A stretch of DNA of 64,000 nucleotides from an uncultured Porphyromonadaceae bacterium (GTDB taxonomy: Bacteria; Bacteroidota; Bacteroidia; Bacteroidales; Muribaculaceae): contig CABUVO010000006.1 in NCBI GenBank assembly GCA_902495075.1, positions 75,762 to 139,761 on the forward strand, read 5' to 3'. Position numbers and translations under genes: made by a program. Positions within the stretch are counted from its first letter, which is position 1; every line of letters begins with the position of its first letter. Under the pieces are notes generated by a model that saw nothing but the letters and a program-made list of their open reading frames with translations, was not told where the DNA came from and ran no database searches. Below, in pieces: positions 52,169 to 59,677 of this stretch.

Positions 52169-52395
52169 TTAATTTTTAATGTGAAATGTGAAATGTTTAA
52201 TGCCTTCGGTTAATGTTTAATGCCTTCAGTTAATTTGTAATGTGTAATGTACAATGTGTAATGAATTGGCTCGCCTCGAAAAATTTAACATTACACATTT
52301 AAAATTACACATTACTATTTGTAATGTGTAATTAAGGGGTTTGCCTCAAACAATTTAACATTACACATTTAAAATTAGACATTTAAAATTAGACA
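52169..52395. repeat. Heptamer inverted-arm elements, two in tandem
   Basis: The first has a left arm of AATGTGA/AATGTTT units with two AATGCCTTCRGTT spacers, core GGCTCGCCTCGAAAAATT and right arm TTAACATTACACATT. The second has left arm TTTGTAATGTGTAATT, core GGGGTTTGCCTCAAACAATT and right arm TTAACATTACACATTTAAAA. The end overlaps the stop codon of the CDP-alcohol gene. It fills the 225-bp gap. Confidence 0.88.
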
Positions 52396-53336
52396 TTTTT
52401 GGTAAACTGTCGGCAGATGCGCTCGTGGCGCCAAACCATATATATTAAAACACCATTTAGCACCGTGAGTTCGAATGCGAAATAGAGCCAAGGCATGCGG
52501 AAAATAAGGATTGCCGCAAAAAGCGCGAACGTACGCGTGTTGAAGGAGAGGATGTTGGTATATTTCATCAGCGGCTTGCTCTTGGCGCGGAATTCATCGC
52601 GGAAAGATTGCGGGATGGCATTGCCGTATTTCGCACGCAGTGCGGCACGCAGTTTCTGCATCTGAGGAGTGCGCTTCTCCTGACCAACAGTATAATTGGT
52701 ATAGAAAGCGAGCGTAAGCTTCTGCCAGAAATTATGTTTCCAGCTCAGTGAATGGAATTTATCCCAAAGATGCTCGGCACGTTCGAGTTCACTGCCATCC
52801 TCCCCTTTTAGGAAGTATAGATGGAACTGGCGATAATAATCTCCCATAGCAGCCTGGACACCATGACAAATTCCTGTCACAACAGCCATCACCCATATCA
52901 CCCAATGATGCGCGGAGAAAAATTCGCTCGTAACATTCTCGCGCAAACAAATAGCGATATATATGGCGGCAAACCAGAAATCACCGCTCAAGCCGTCAAG
53001 GATTCGACCGATACGTGAATATTGTTTGGTCATACGGGCAAGCTGACCATCCGCGCTATCAAAAGAATCCGCCCATACCAGGAGGAAAACACCGATGATA
53101 TTCCACCAGAAATAATTCATCCAGGGACTTACATTCTCATTGAAATAGAAACATACACCGGCACCGACGCCAAGAAAAATCGAGACAATCGTGATTGCGT
53201 TGGGTGTAATACCGAGTTTTTTGGCAAGAAGAGCCCACATGTAACCGATCGGGCGATAGAAAATAAGATCGAAAGTTTCTTCCGTATCCATCGATTTCAA
53301 GGAATCCTTGAAGCCCTGTTTCTTACTCTCTTTCAT
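52389..53336 (-). CDS. CDP-alcohol phosphatidyltransferase, probable phosphatidylinositol-phosphate synthase
   Basis: About 315 residues from ATG 53334-53336, whose ATGA overlaps the stop of the preceding ATP-grasp gene. It is a multi-pass inner-membrane enzyme. The catalytic motif is DSADGQLARMTKQYSRIG, then RILDGLSGD; the last two Asp are one residue further apart than the usual x3 spacing. It would transfer a diacylglycerol-phosphate group from CDP-diacylglycerol to an alcohol. With myo-inositol-phosphate synthase nearby, inositol-1-phosphate is the likely acceptor, as shown in Bacteroides. The stop codon lies in a heptamer array. Confidence 0.85.
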   Translation of the reverse strand: MKESKKQGFKDSLKSMDTEETFDLIFYRPIGYMWALLAKKLGITPNAITIVSIFLGVGAGVCFYFNENVSPWMNYFWWNIIGVFLLVWADSFDSADGQLARMTKQYSRIGRILDGLSGDFWFAAIYIAICLRENVTSEFFSAHHWVIWVMAVVTGICHGVQAAMGDYYRQFHLYFLKGEDGSELERAEHLWDKFHSLSWKHNFWQKLTLAFYTNYTVGQEKRTPQMQKLRAALRAKYGNAIPQSFRDEFRAKSKPLMKYTNILSFNTRTFALFAAILIFRMPWLYFAFELTVLNGVLIYMVWRHERICRQFTKNV

Positions 53337-54202
53337 TTTCTCCTCCTTTCTTTGATTGCCTGAAGCACACATTTTGCGATGGGCTGCGCTGCCTCTACGC
53401 GACAAGGCGCGAAGCTGGGCCAGTCGTTGAAATCTATAATTCTGATGGAGCCATCGGGATCTACTATGCAATCGCCCCCATAAATCTTCACATCCATTAT
53501 CTCGGATGCTTTCTGGCATATCTCCTTGAGATAGTTCTCATCGAAAACAAGACCCTGCGACTTACCATTCACAGCCTCATAGCCGTATTTGCTGTGTCCC
53601 TCATCGAAGGGATAGAACCAGTAGAACCAGTCCTGACCCTGCACCCCGTAAAATTTGATAAGGTCACCCACAAGGTGACGGTTGATCACAGCGCGTTTGA
53701 TGCCACGATAGAAATATTCATGAAGCACCTCCTGAGCTTCCTGAGGATGGCGGCAATAGCTCACATCCTCCTTGTGCATCGCATGGAAGTCGCCACGCTT
53801 TATCCACACTTTCTCATAACCGCCCTTCTCGAGATCTGCACGCACATCTTCGTTGGTGTTCACAATAAGACTCTCGGGATAGGGAATACCGTTGCCAAGC
53901 AGGATGCGCGTCATCTTCTCACGGGTGCAATTTTCAATCCCATAACCGGAATTGATCACGAGTTTGCCTTCGTCTTCAAGATGCATCAGTTTTTCAATAG
54001 ATGCCTTCTCGCGACACATGTTAAGGATTATATCCTCCGTGATATTTTCTTTCTGAAATTGCTCTTCATTATAGATCTTCACCTCACAACCCCGCTTGCG
54101 GAGCTGATCGGCGACGGCGTTGAAAATCGCCGCATCGTTTCCTATATGGTTGGGGGAGTAAGCACCTGCGCGCATTACTCCGGCAATCTTTATATCTGCC
54201 AT
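53333..54202 (-). CDS. ATP-grasp family protein of unknown substrate
   Basis: A 289-residue protein with ATP-grasp traits: KVWIKRGDFHAMHKEDV (nucleotide-binding Lys and loop) and a metal-binding end YGGDCIVDPDGSIRIIDFND. It begins MADIKIAGVMRAGAYSPNHI. ATP-grasp enzymes join a carboxylate to an amine or thiol, or phosphorylate. It sits between an NTP transferase (16-bp gap) and the CDP-alcohol phosphatidyltransferase (4-bp overlap), so all three probably make one polar product. I know no assigned function. Confidence 0.75.
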   Translation of the reverse strand: MADIKIAGVMRAGAYSPNHIGNDAAIFNAVADQLRKRGCEVKIYNEEQFQKENITEDIILNMCREKASIEKLMHLEDEGKLVINSGYGIENCTREKMTRILLGNGIPYPESLIVNTNEDVRADLEKGGYEKVWIKRGDFHAMHKEDVSYCRHPQEAQEVLHEYFYRGIKRAVINRHLVGDLIKFYGVQGQDWFYWFYPFDEGHSKYGYEAVNGKSQGLVFDENYLKEICQKASEIMDVKIYGGDCIVDPDGSIRIIDFNDWPSFAPCRVEAAQPIAKCVLQAIKERRRK

Positions 54203-54218
54203 ATTATCTGATGATAGT

Positions 54219-54959
54219 TTAGGAATTTTGAGTTAGGAATTGTTCAGCTTTCGCGATGTCACCTGCATGGTCAACATCTATTATCTTGCCCATGTCGTAT
54301 GCCTTAAGGCGCAACCCTGCCGACACAAGCGCACGCTGATAGTTACGCATGCGACTCACGCCGTTTTTGAGGCATTCGTCAAGCACATCGACAGCCTTGT
54401 CACCAAGACCATATATGCCGCCCGACACGAATTCCCGGGTGTAAACATCTTTCAAATCACCGTCAGTTGCCGATTTGTCAAGGAACGCCGTGATATTCAT
54501 CTCCGCATCCGTCTCTACATAGAGAGGCTTCTCATCGTCTACAAACGAGGTGACAGCCATCATTCCGTCAACATCAGCAGCCGCATCGGAATATGCCTTC
54601 ACATATCCTGAAAAATCCGGCTCACGGAAGATTGTATCAACTGTGGTTACGATGAAACGCCCGTGCCCCTTCAGCAACTTGCCGAGTTCATAGAAACTAT
54701 GCATGGAAGATGGGGTTGTCTTCACCACAAGGTCTACCGGTATTGAGATCTCCTTACGAAGATTCTCTACGAATTCGCGCACTTCCGTCATCTGCTCATT
54801 CACAATGATGCTGATACGGCCCGCGCCATTTTCCTGAAATATTCTAACAAGACGTCCGATCATCGGTTCGCCGTTAAGCGGCACAAGGGGTTTGGGGAAC
54901 TCCACCCCCTCCTGCACCAGCCGCGAACCCTCGCCGGCTGCTATGATTCCAAAATTCAT
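54219..54959 (-). CDS. NTP transferase (sugar/polyol-phosphate nucleotidyltransferase)
   Basis: A 246-residue protein with the start signature NFGIIAAGEGSRLVQEGVEF, PKPLVPLNGEPMIGRLVRIF and TVDTIFREPDF for the metal site. It is of the minimal nucleotidyltransferase type, without a C-terminal hexapeptide domain. Its start overlaps the pdxA stop (TAATG). Such enzymes make CDP- or UDP-activated alcohols. Next to an inositol-phosphate synthase, a CTP:inositol-phosphate role is conceivable, but this is an inference from position only. Confidence 0.8.
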   Translation of the reverse strand: MNFGIIAAGEGSRLVQEGVEFPKPLVPLNGEPMIGRLVRIFQENGAGRISIIVNEQMTEVREFVENLRKEISIPVDLVVKTTPSSMHSFYELGKLLKGHGRFIVTTVDTIFREPDFSGYVKAYSDAAADVDGMMAVTSFVDDEKPLYVETDAEMNITAFLDKSATDGDLKDVYTREFVSGGIYGLGDKAVDVLDECLKNGVSRMRNYQRALVSAGLRLKAYDMGKIIDVDHAGDIAKAEQFLTQNS

Positions 54960-56053
54960 TATTCGGTTATTTCTTCTTTAGTAAGATCTATCGTTTTGTC
55001 AACACCCTTCTCAGTGCGCACTTTGCGCAAGGGGTTAGCTGATGCCATCTGGTGGTTAACACGGTTGCGGTAAAGGTCTATCGCCTTATAGATCGCCTGA
55101 CGCATGGAAGTTGGATCCGCCTTGTCTTTCCATGCGAGATCGTAGGCTGTGCCGTGATCGGGAGAGGTGCGCACATACGGGAGACCACCGGTGAAGTTGA
55201 CACCGGTCTCTCCTGCAAGAGCCTTGAAAGGTGCGAGCCCCTGGTCATGATACATCGCAAGGATACCATCAAAATTGCGGTATGCGTCTGTCGCGAAGAA
55301 GCCGTCGGCTGAATAGGGTCCAAACACGAGGATGCCCTCCTTCTTTGCCTCCTCAAGAGCGGGAATTATTTCATCCTTCTCCTCGTTGCCGAGAAGACCC
55401 TCATCGCCACAATGCGGATTCAGGGACATAACCGCTATTTTGGGACGTTCACATGTAAAATCGCTACGAAGCACTTTCTCGAAACTGTGAATCTGGTCAA
55501 GCACTCGCTTTTTAGTGATAGCCTGTGGCACTTTCGACAGAGGGAGATGGGTTGTGACGAGAGCCACTTTCAGATAGTCGTTGAAAAGCACCATCAACGC
55601 ATGTGCTCCTTTGCCAAGACGCTGCTGGAGATATTCAGTATGACCCGGGAACTGGAAATCTTCGCTCTGCACAGCCTTTTTGGAGATAGGAGCAGTAACA
55701 AGCACCTGTATTTCCCCCTCTTCAAGAGCGGCAGTTGCCAATTCGAGAGCTTTTACGGCTGCCTGTCCGGATTTAGCTGTAGGAATACCCGGTTCCACAT
55801 CATTGTGAGTTACTCCAATCTCCACGATATTCAGTTTACCATCGCGGATATCCCCTTTGTTCTTCACAATATGTATAGGGAGAAGTTCGAGATTGAATTC
55901 CCTGCGGGCTTTCTCCACAATCTGCGGACTTCCGAAGAATACGGGAGTAAACAATTCAGGGATCTTTTCATCCGAAATCGCTTTCAAAGTCACCTCATAA
56001 CCGATTCCGTTTATATCGCCGTGGGTGATACCCACTCTTATAGGTTTTGCCAT
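54959..56053 (-). CDS. pdxA: 4-Hydroxythreonine-4-phosphate dehydrogenase
   Basis: A 364-residue enzyme of the DXP-dependent pyridoxal phosphate pathway. It has RVGITHGDINGIGYEV at the start, the metal-binding His in FPGHTEYL, LAMYHDQGLAPFKAL and SPDHGTAYDLA. It is complete with a slightly extended Lys/Thr-rich C-terminus. It leads a coupled operon: pdxA, NTP transferase (TAATG), ATP-grasp (16 bp), CDP-alcohol enzyme (ATGA). A -7 element precedes it. Confidence 0.95.
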   Translation of the reverse strand: MAKPIRVGITHGDINGIGYEVTLKAISDEKIPELFTPVFFGSPQIVEKARREFNLELLPIHIVKNKGDIRDGKLNIVEIGVTHNDVEPGIPTAKSGQAAVKALELATAALEEGEIQVLVTAPISKKAVQSEDFQFPGHTEYLQQRLGKGAHALMVLFNDYLKVALVTTHLPLSKVPQAITKKRVLDQIHSFEKVLRSDFTCERPKIAVMSLNPHCGDEGLLGNEEKDEIIPALEEAKKEGILVFGPYSADGFFATDAYRNFDGILAMYHDQGLAPFKALAGETGVNFTGGLPYVRTSPDHGTAYDLAWKDKADPTSMRQAIYKAIDLYRNRVNHQMASANPLRKVRTEKGVDKTIDLTKEEITE

Positions 56054-56072
56054 GTTCTAATATTTTAACCTA

Positions 56073-56080
56073 CAAAGATA
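56073..56080 (-). promoter_or_regulatory. -7 element of the pdxA operon
   Basis: Minus strand TATCTTTG, 19 nt before the start codon. A -33 TTTG is not obvious. Confidence 0.5.
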
Positions 56081-56086
56081 GTAAAA

Positions 56087-56305
56087 AATAATGTGAAATG
56101 AGAAATTAGGTTTTAGGTTTTAGGCTTTAGGCTTTAGAAACTTCACAAAATCAATCCTATTCCCAACGCCTAACGCCTAACGCCCAACGCCTAACGCCTA
56201 ACGTCTAATGCCTAACGTCTAATGCCTAATGCCTAACGCCTAATGCCTAACGCCTAATGCCTAATGCCTAACGCCTAATGCCTAATGCCTAACGCCTAAT
56301 GCCTA
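56087..56305. repeat. Heptamer inverted-arm element, TTTAGGC/CCTAACG family
   Basis: A left arm TTAGGTTTTAGGTTTTAGGC (about 56107-56138) and a core of about 30 bp (AAACTTCACAAAATCAATCC). A long right arm of about 19 units CCTAACG/CCTAATG/TCTAATG follows (about 56168-56304). The right arm starts directly after the rlmN stop in coding sense. It is the longest heptamer array in the window. Confidence 0.88.
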
Positions 56306-56306
56306 T

Positions 56307-57353
56307 TTAACATTTATTTGAGAGCATTCCGCATGCTGCCTCAATATCTTCGCCGCGCGAGGCGCGTATTGTCGCAGTGATTCCTTTGGAATTGAGATAA
56401 CTGCGGAACATCAGCATCTTGTCTTCGCTGCTCGGCTGAAGCTCCACGCCGGGGATTGCATGGAAGCGAATCAGATTCACACGACAGTCGAGCTGCCCAA
56501 TAAGCTTAACAAGCATTTCGGCATGGGCAATATCATCGTTTACGTTTCGCCACATGATGTATTCCAGCGAAAGACGCCGCTGATGACTGAAATCGTAAGC
56601 GGCGAGCACTTTCATCACCGAAGAGATGGGAAAGGCTTTCTGCGCCGGCATCATGGATTCGCGCTGAGGCGTATCTGCCGTATGCACGCTTATAGCCACA
56701 TGCACTTGCGTCTCCTCAAGAAGTTCTTTTAACTGCGGAAGCTTTCCTACGGTAGAGACCGTGATGCGTTTCGGACTCCATGCGAGTCCCCATGGGGCGG
56801 TAAGTATTTCAATCACACGCTTCACCTCCTTGAAATTGTCGAGAGGTTCACCCATCCCCATAAACACGATGTTTGTAAGGGGATTCATAGGTTCAAAACC
56901 TTTCTGCGGTGCAGGAGGAATGCTGAGAATCTGATTGATAATCTGCGCGGCTGTAAGATTTGCCTTGAAACCCATCTTGCCGGTGGCGCAGAAATAGCAA
57001 TTCATCTTGCAGCCCGCTTGGCTCGAAACGCAAAGTGTAGCTCTATCCTTATCGGGTATATACACCGATTCGATGGAGTTACCGTTGCCTACCTTGAAAA
57101 GATATTTAACAGTGCCATCAGAGGATTTACGCGCTGCGGAAGGAGCCTCTCGCCCGATTTCATAATTCTCCGACAACCATTGCTTATTCTTTTTGGAGAT
57201 GTTAGCCATCTCATCGAAAGTTGTAACCTTCTTATCATAGAGCCATTCGGCAAGCTGCTTCCCCACAAAACGGGGCATCTTGCCGCGAAGAGCTACATTC
57301 TGCAGCTCCTCTAGCGTCATCCCTATCAGTTTTATCTTCTCATTCTTTTCCAT
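56307..57353 (-). CDS. rlmN: Dual-specificity RNA methyltransferase RlmN
   Basis: About 348 residues from ATG 57351-57353 (MEKNEKIKLIGMTLEELQNV); eight more codons are open upstream but look like leader. It is a radical SAM enzyme that methylates A2503 of 23S rRNA and A37 of tRNAs. The cluster motif is SQAGCKMNCYFCATG (C-x3-C-x2-C). The conserved MGMGEPLDNF and KRITVSTVG, then the C-terminal catalytic Cys in EAACGMLSN, are present. Confidence 0.95.
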   Translation of the reverse strand: MEKNEKIKLIGMTLEELQNVALRGKMPRFVGKQLAEWLYDKKVTTFDEMANISKKNKQWLSENYEIGREAPSAARKSSDGTVKYLFKVGNGNSIESVYIPDKDRATLCVSSQAGCKMNCYFCATGKMGFKANLTAAQIINQILSIPPAPQKGFEPMNPLTNIVFMGMGEPLDNFKEVKRVIEILTAPWGLAWSPKRITVSTVGKLPQLKELLEETQVHVAISVHTADTPQRESMMPAQKAFPISSVMKVLAAYDFSHQRRLSLEYIMWRNVNDDIAHAEMLVKLIGQLDCRVNLIRFHAIPGVELQPSSEDKMLMFRSYLNSKGITATIRASRGEDIEAACGMLSNKC

Positions 57354-57366
57354 ACTTCCCGTCAAC

Positions 57367-57400
57367 ATATTAAACATTAAAAATTAAAAATTCCACATTA
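57367..57400. repeat. Short heptamer right arm
   Basis: ATTAAACATTAAAAATTAAA units and CCACATT without a left partner, between the ppiD-like gene terminator and rlmN. Confidence 0.6.
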
Positions 57401-57432
57401 AAACAAAAGCCTCCCGCGGGAGGCTTTTGTTT
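57401..57432 (-). terminator. Terminator of the PpiD/SurA-like gene
   Basis: A perfect 32-nt palindrome, AAACAAAAGCCTCC-CGCG and its mirror half. On the minus strand it ends in TTTTGTTTTAATG, 18 nt after the stop. Confidence 0.85.
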
Positions 57433-57450
57433 CATTCAGCCGAATGCGGA

Positions 57451-59586
57451 TTAATCGCCGGCTTCGAATTTGTAGATATTGTTTTTCAGTTTCTTGTCAC
57501 CCTTGACCATGTCGAGAAGATTGGGATTGACAAACTGATAATACTGCTGCTCATACATCTGGTCGTTGAAGGGGAAGTTTTCCTTTGCCTTACCGGTAAC
57601 CTGATATACATACACGCCATCCTCACCCTTGGTGATAACGACTTTCTTGTCTGCCTTCGAACCATTGATGCGACCCATCACAGCAGGATCGGCAACACCG
57701 GCATTGTGACCGAAACGGAATGTTGCAACATTCGTGGGCTGCACACCCATTGCCTGAGCTGCACTCTGGAGGCTCTGTGTCTTCTTACCGAATTTCTCAA
57801 CGAGCTTGTCGCCGGCTTTAGAAGCACGAATCTCATGAGTAAGCATCGCATTCACGTCGGGGTTGGTTACAGGCACATAATCCTCGTAGCTTCTTTCCAC
57901 TGCCACTGCATAGAGGGCTGGGGTGATGGCATTCTTGGATTCATAGATATGGCTCACCTCTCCTTCATCTCCATCAATCATCACCCAACGAACAACCTGA
58001 CGGCTGTCGGGATAATATGAGTTCATGCCCATCATGCGGGGAACGGCGGGAGTTGACTGAGTAAAGCTATAGTTCTGAAGAGTATATCCTGCTTTCTCGG
58101 CATTCTTAACGAAATCTGCAGCCGTCTTGTTCTCAAGAAGGAATTTCTCGAGTTTTGCACGCTCATCGCTCACAGTCTTAAGGCTGGGACCGAGAACATA
58201 CTCAGCTTCGTCATATTCATAAATGGTCTTAGGAGCTTTCTGCTCTGTGATCTTACCGATCAGCATACCCTGAGCACCGCCCTGAAGGGTTACGTAGCGA
58301 CCCGCTGCGTTGCGGAGGCTGTCAAGCATCTCGTCGGCAATAGCGTTTGTGGGACCCTGAGCTGTATAGAGAGGTATCCACTGGTTGAGCTGGGGAGCAA
58401 CGCTATCCATTGAGAAGCGAGCTGTGATTGAGTCAGCGGGAAGACCATTGTTGAGGGCTGTGAGAACTTTATTGCCAAGAGCCTCGGTTGCAGTGCTTAC
58501 GAGGTTAACCTGAATAGAGTCGACAGCCTCGGTGCGTTTGCCGACGCGAACCACGGTGAAGCCCTGGACGGTCTCGGAGATAAGTTTTACGCTGTCTTTG
58601 GGAGCGCTCATCACGAAATCTTTCACAGCACCTGACGGAAGGTCGGTGGCACGGACTGCATGGTGAGTCATGCTCACACCCTCTTTCTTGGTTGCCTTGC
58701 TAAGCTGACCCGTGCTGTCGCGGAGTTCCTTGACAGTGTTCTGAGCGAGCTGACGGGCTGCCGCACGGTCGGCAGAAGAAGCGGAGATGCTCACACTGAT
58801 GAAGCTTACATCTTTGGTAGCTTCGTCAACTTTGAAGAGCCCTTTCTTCTCGGCATATGCCTTTTTGAGCTCATCCGCGCTTACGGGATATTCCTTGGCA
58901 TCAAGTGTGCCGTAAGGGAGATATGCCACGTCAACAGCTGTTGTATTTACATAATCGTTATAAAGAGCTTTCTTATCGAGGTCATTAGCCTTTACCGTGC
59001 CGGCAAGCACACGCTGGTAAACAGTGCCCTTGATAGTCTCCTGCATCTCTTTTTCGGCTGCAAGCCACAGACGCTGGAAGGGTTCCATCTGAGCATCGGT
59101 AAGACCGTTACGTTTGGGGTTGAAGATCACCTCATATGCCTGCTGGGGAGTCTGAACGCTCAGACCTGAGGCATTGAGCTGACGAACGATATCCATAACG
59201 CGCTGGTTCTGCGGATTCTCGATCATATAATAGCGAAGAAGGTTGCCAGTGGTGCGGATACCAGCTTTATTTGCGGCAGAGAGCACGATGTCTTCCTGCA
59301 TAAGCTGGTCGAGTGCCATCTGGGCGAGCACCTGGGTGTCAAAATTTGCGAACTGCGCCGGATTCTGACGGCGTGCCTCCTCAAGCTGATTGTTGAGTTC
59401 TTCGCGTTTACGCTGATAGTCAGTAAAGTCGATTTTGGTGCTTCCTACTTTTGCGATTGTGGTGCGCTCGCCGAAAATGTTCTGGCTGTTGGTCAGAGCA
59501 TCGCCGATGATGAAGGCGAGAAGAGCCACACCGATCACGATGATGAGGAACACCGATTTGCTTCTGATTTTCTCTAATGTTGCCAT
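57451..59586 (-). CDS. PpiD/SurA-type peptidyl-prolyl isomerase, membrane-anchored
   Basis: A 711-residue periplasmic foldase. The N-terminal membrane anchor lies at about 11-31 (VFLIIVIGVALLAFIIGDAL). A SurA_N-type chaperone domain follows to about 260 (TTIAKVGSTKIDFTDYQRKR). A rotamase-like PPIC region is at about 265-375 (KATKKEGVSMTHHAVRATDL, then VKDFVMSAPKDSV). The C-terminal chaperone half includes the region around PAVPRMMGMNSYYPDSRQVV. It helps fold outer-membrane proteins. A good promoter and terminator make it monocistronic. Confidence 0.9.
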   Translation of the reverse strand: MATLEKIRSKSVFLIIVIGVALLAFIIGDALTNSQNIFGERTTIAKVGSTKIDFTDYQRKREELNNQLEEARRQNPAQFANFDTQVLAQMALDQLMQEDIVLSAANKAGIRTTGNLLRYYMIENPQNQRVMDIVRQLNASGLSVQTPQQAYEVIFNPKRNGLTDAQMEPFQRLWLAAEKEMQETIKGTVYQRVLAGTVKANDLDKKALYNDYVNTTAVDVAYLPYGTLDAKEYPVSADELKKAYAEKKGLFKVDEATKDVSFISVSISASSADRAAARQLAQNTVKELRDSTGQLSKATKKEGVSMTHHAVRATDLPSGAVKDFVMSAPKDSVKLISETVQGFTVVRVGKRTEAVDSIQVNLVSTATEALGNKVLTALNNGLPADSITARFSMDSVAPQLNQWIPLYTAQGPTNAIADEMLDSLRNAAGRYVTLQGGAQGMLIGKITEQKAPKTIYEYDEAEYVLGPSLKTVSDERAKLEKFLLENKTAADFVKNAEKAGYTLQNYSFTQSTPAVPRMMGMNSYYPDSRQVVRWVMIDGDEGEVSHIYESKNAITPALYAVAVERSYEDYVPVTNPDVNAMLTHEIRASKAGDKLVEKFGKKTQSLQSAAQAMGVQPTNVATFRFGHNAGVADPAVMGRINGSKADKKVVITKGEDGVYVYQVTGKAKENFPFNDQMYEQQYYQFVNPNLLDMVKGDKKLKNNIYKFEAGD

Positions 59587-59629
59587 TCTTTATATAGCTG
59601 TTTTAATTAATTTTCTGCCAATAAACGTG

Positions 59630-59661
59630 CAAAGATAACATTTTTAGCAATAATCGGCAAA
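59630..59661 (-). promoter_or_regulatory. Promoter of the PpiD/SurA-like gene
   Basis: Minus strand TTTG (59658-59661), 20 nt spacer, TATCTTTG (59630-59637), 43 nt before the start codon. Confidence 0.7.
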
Positions 59662-59677
59662 TTTCAGCTTAATTTTA

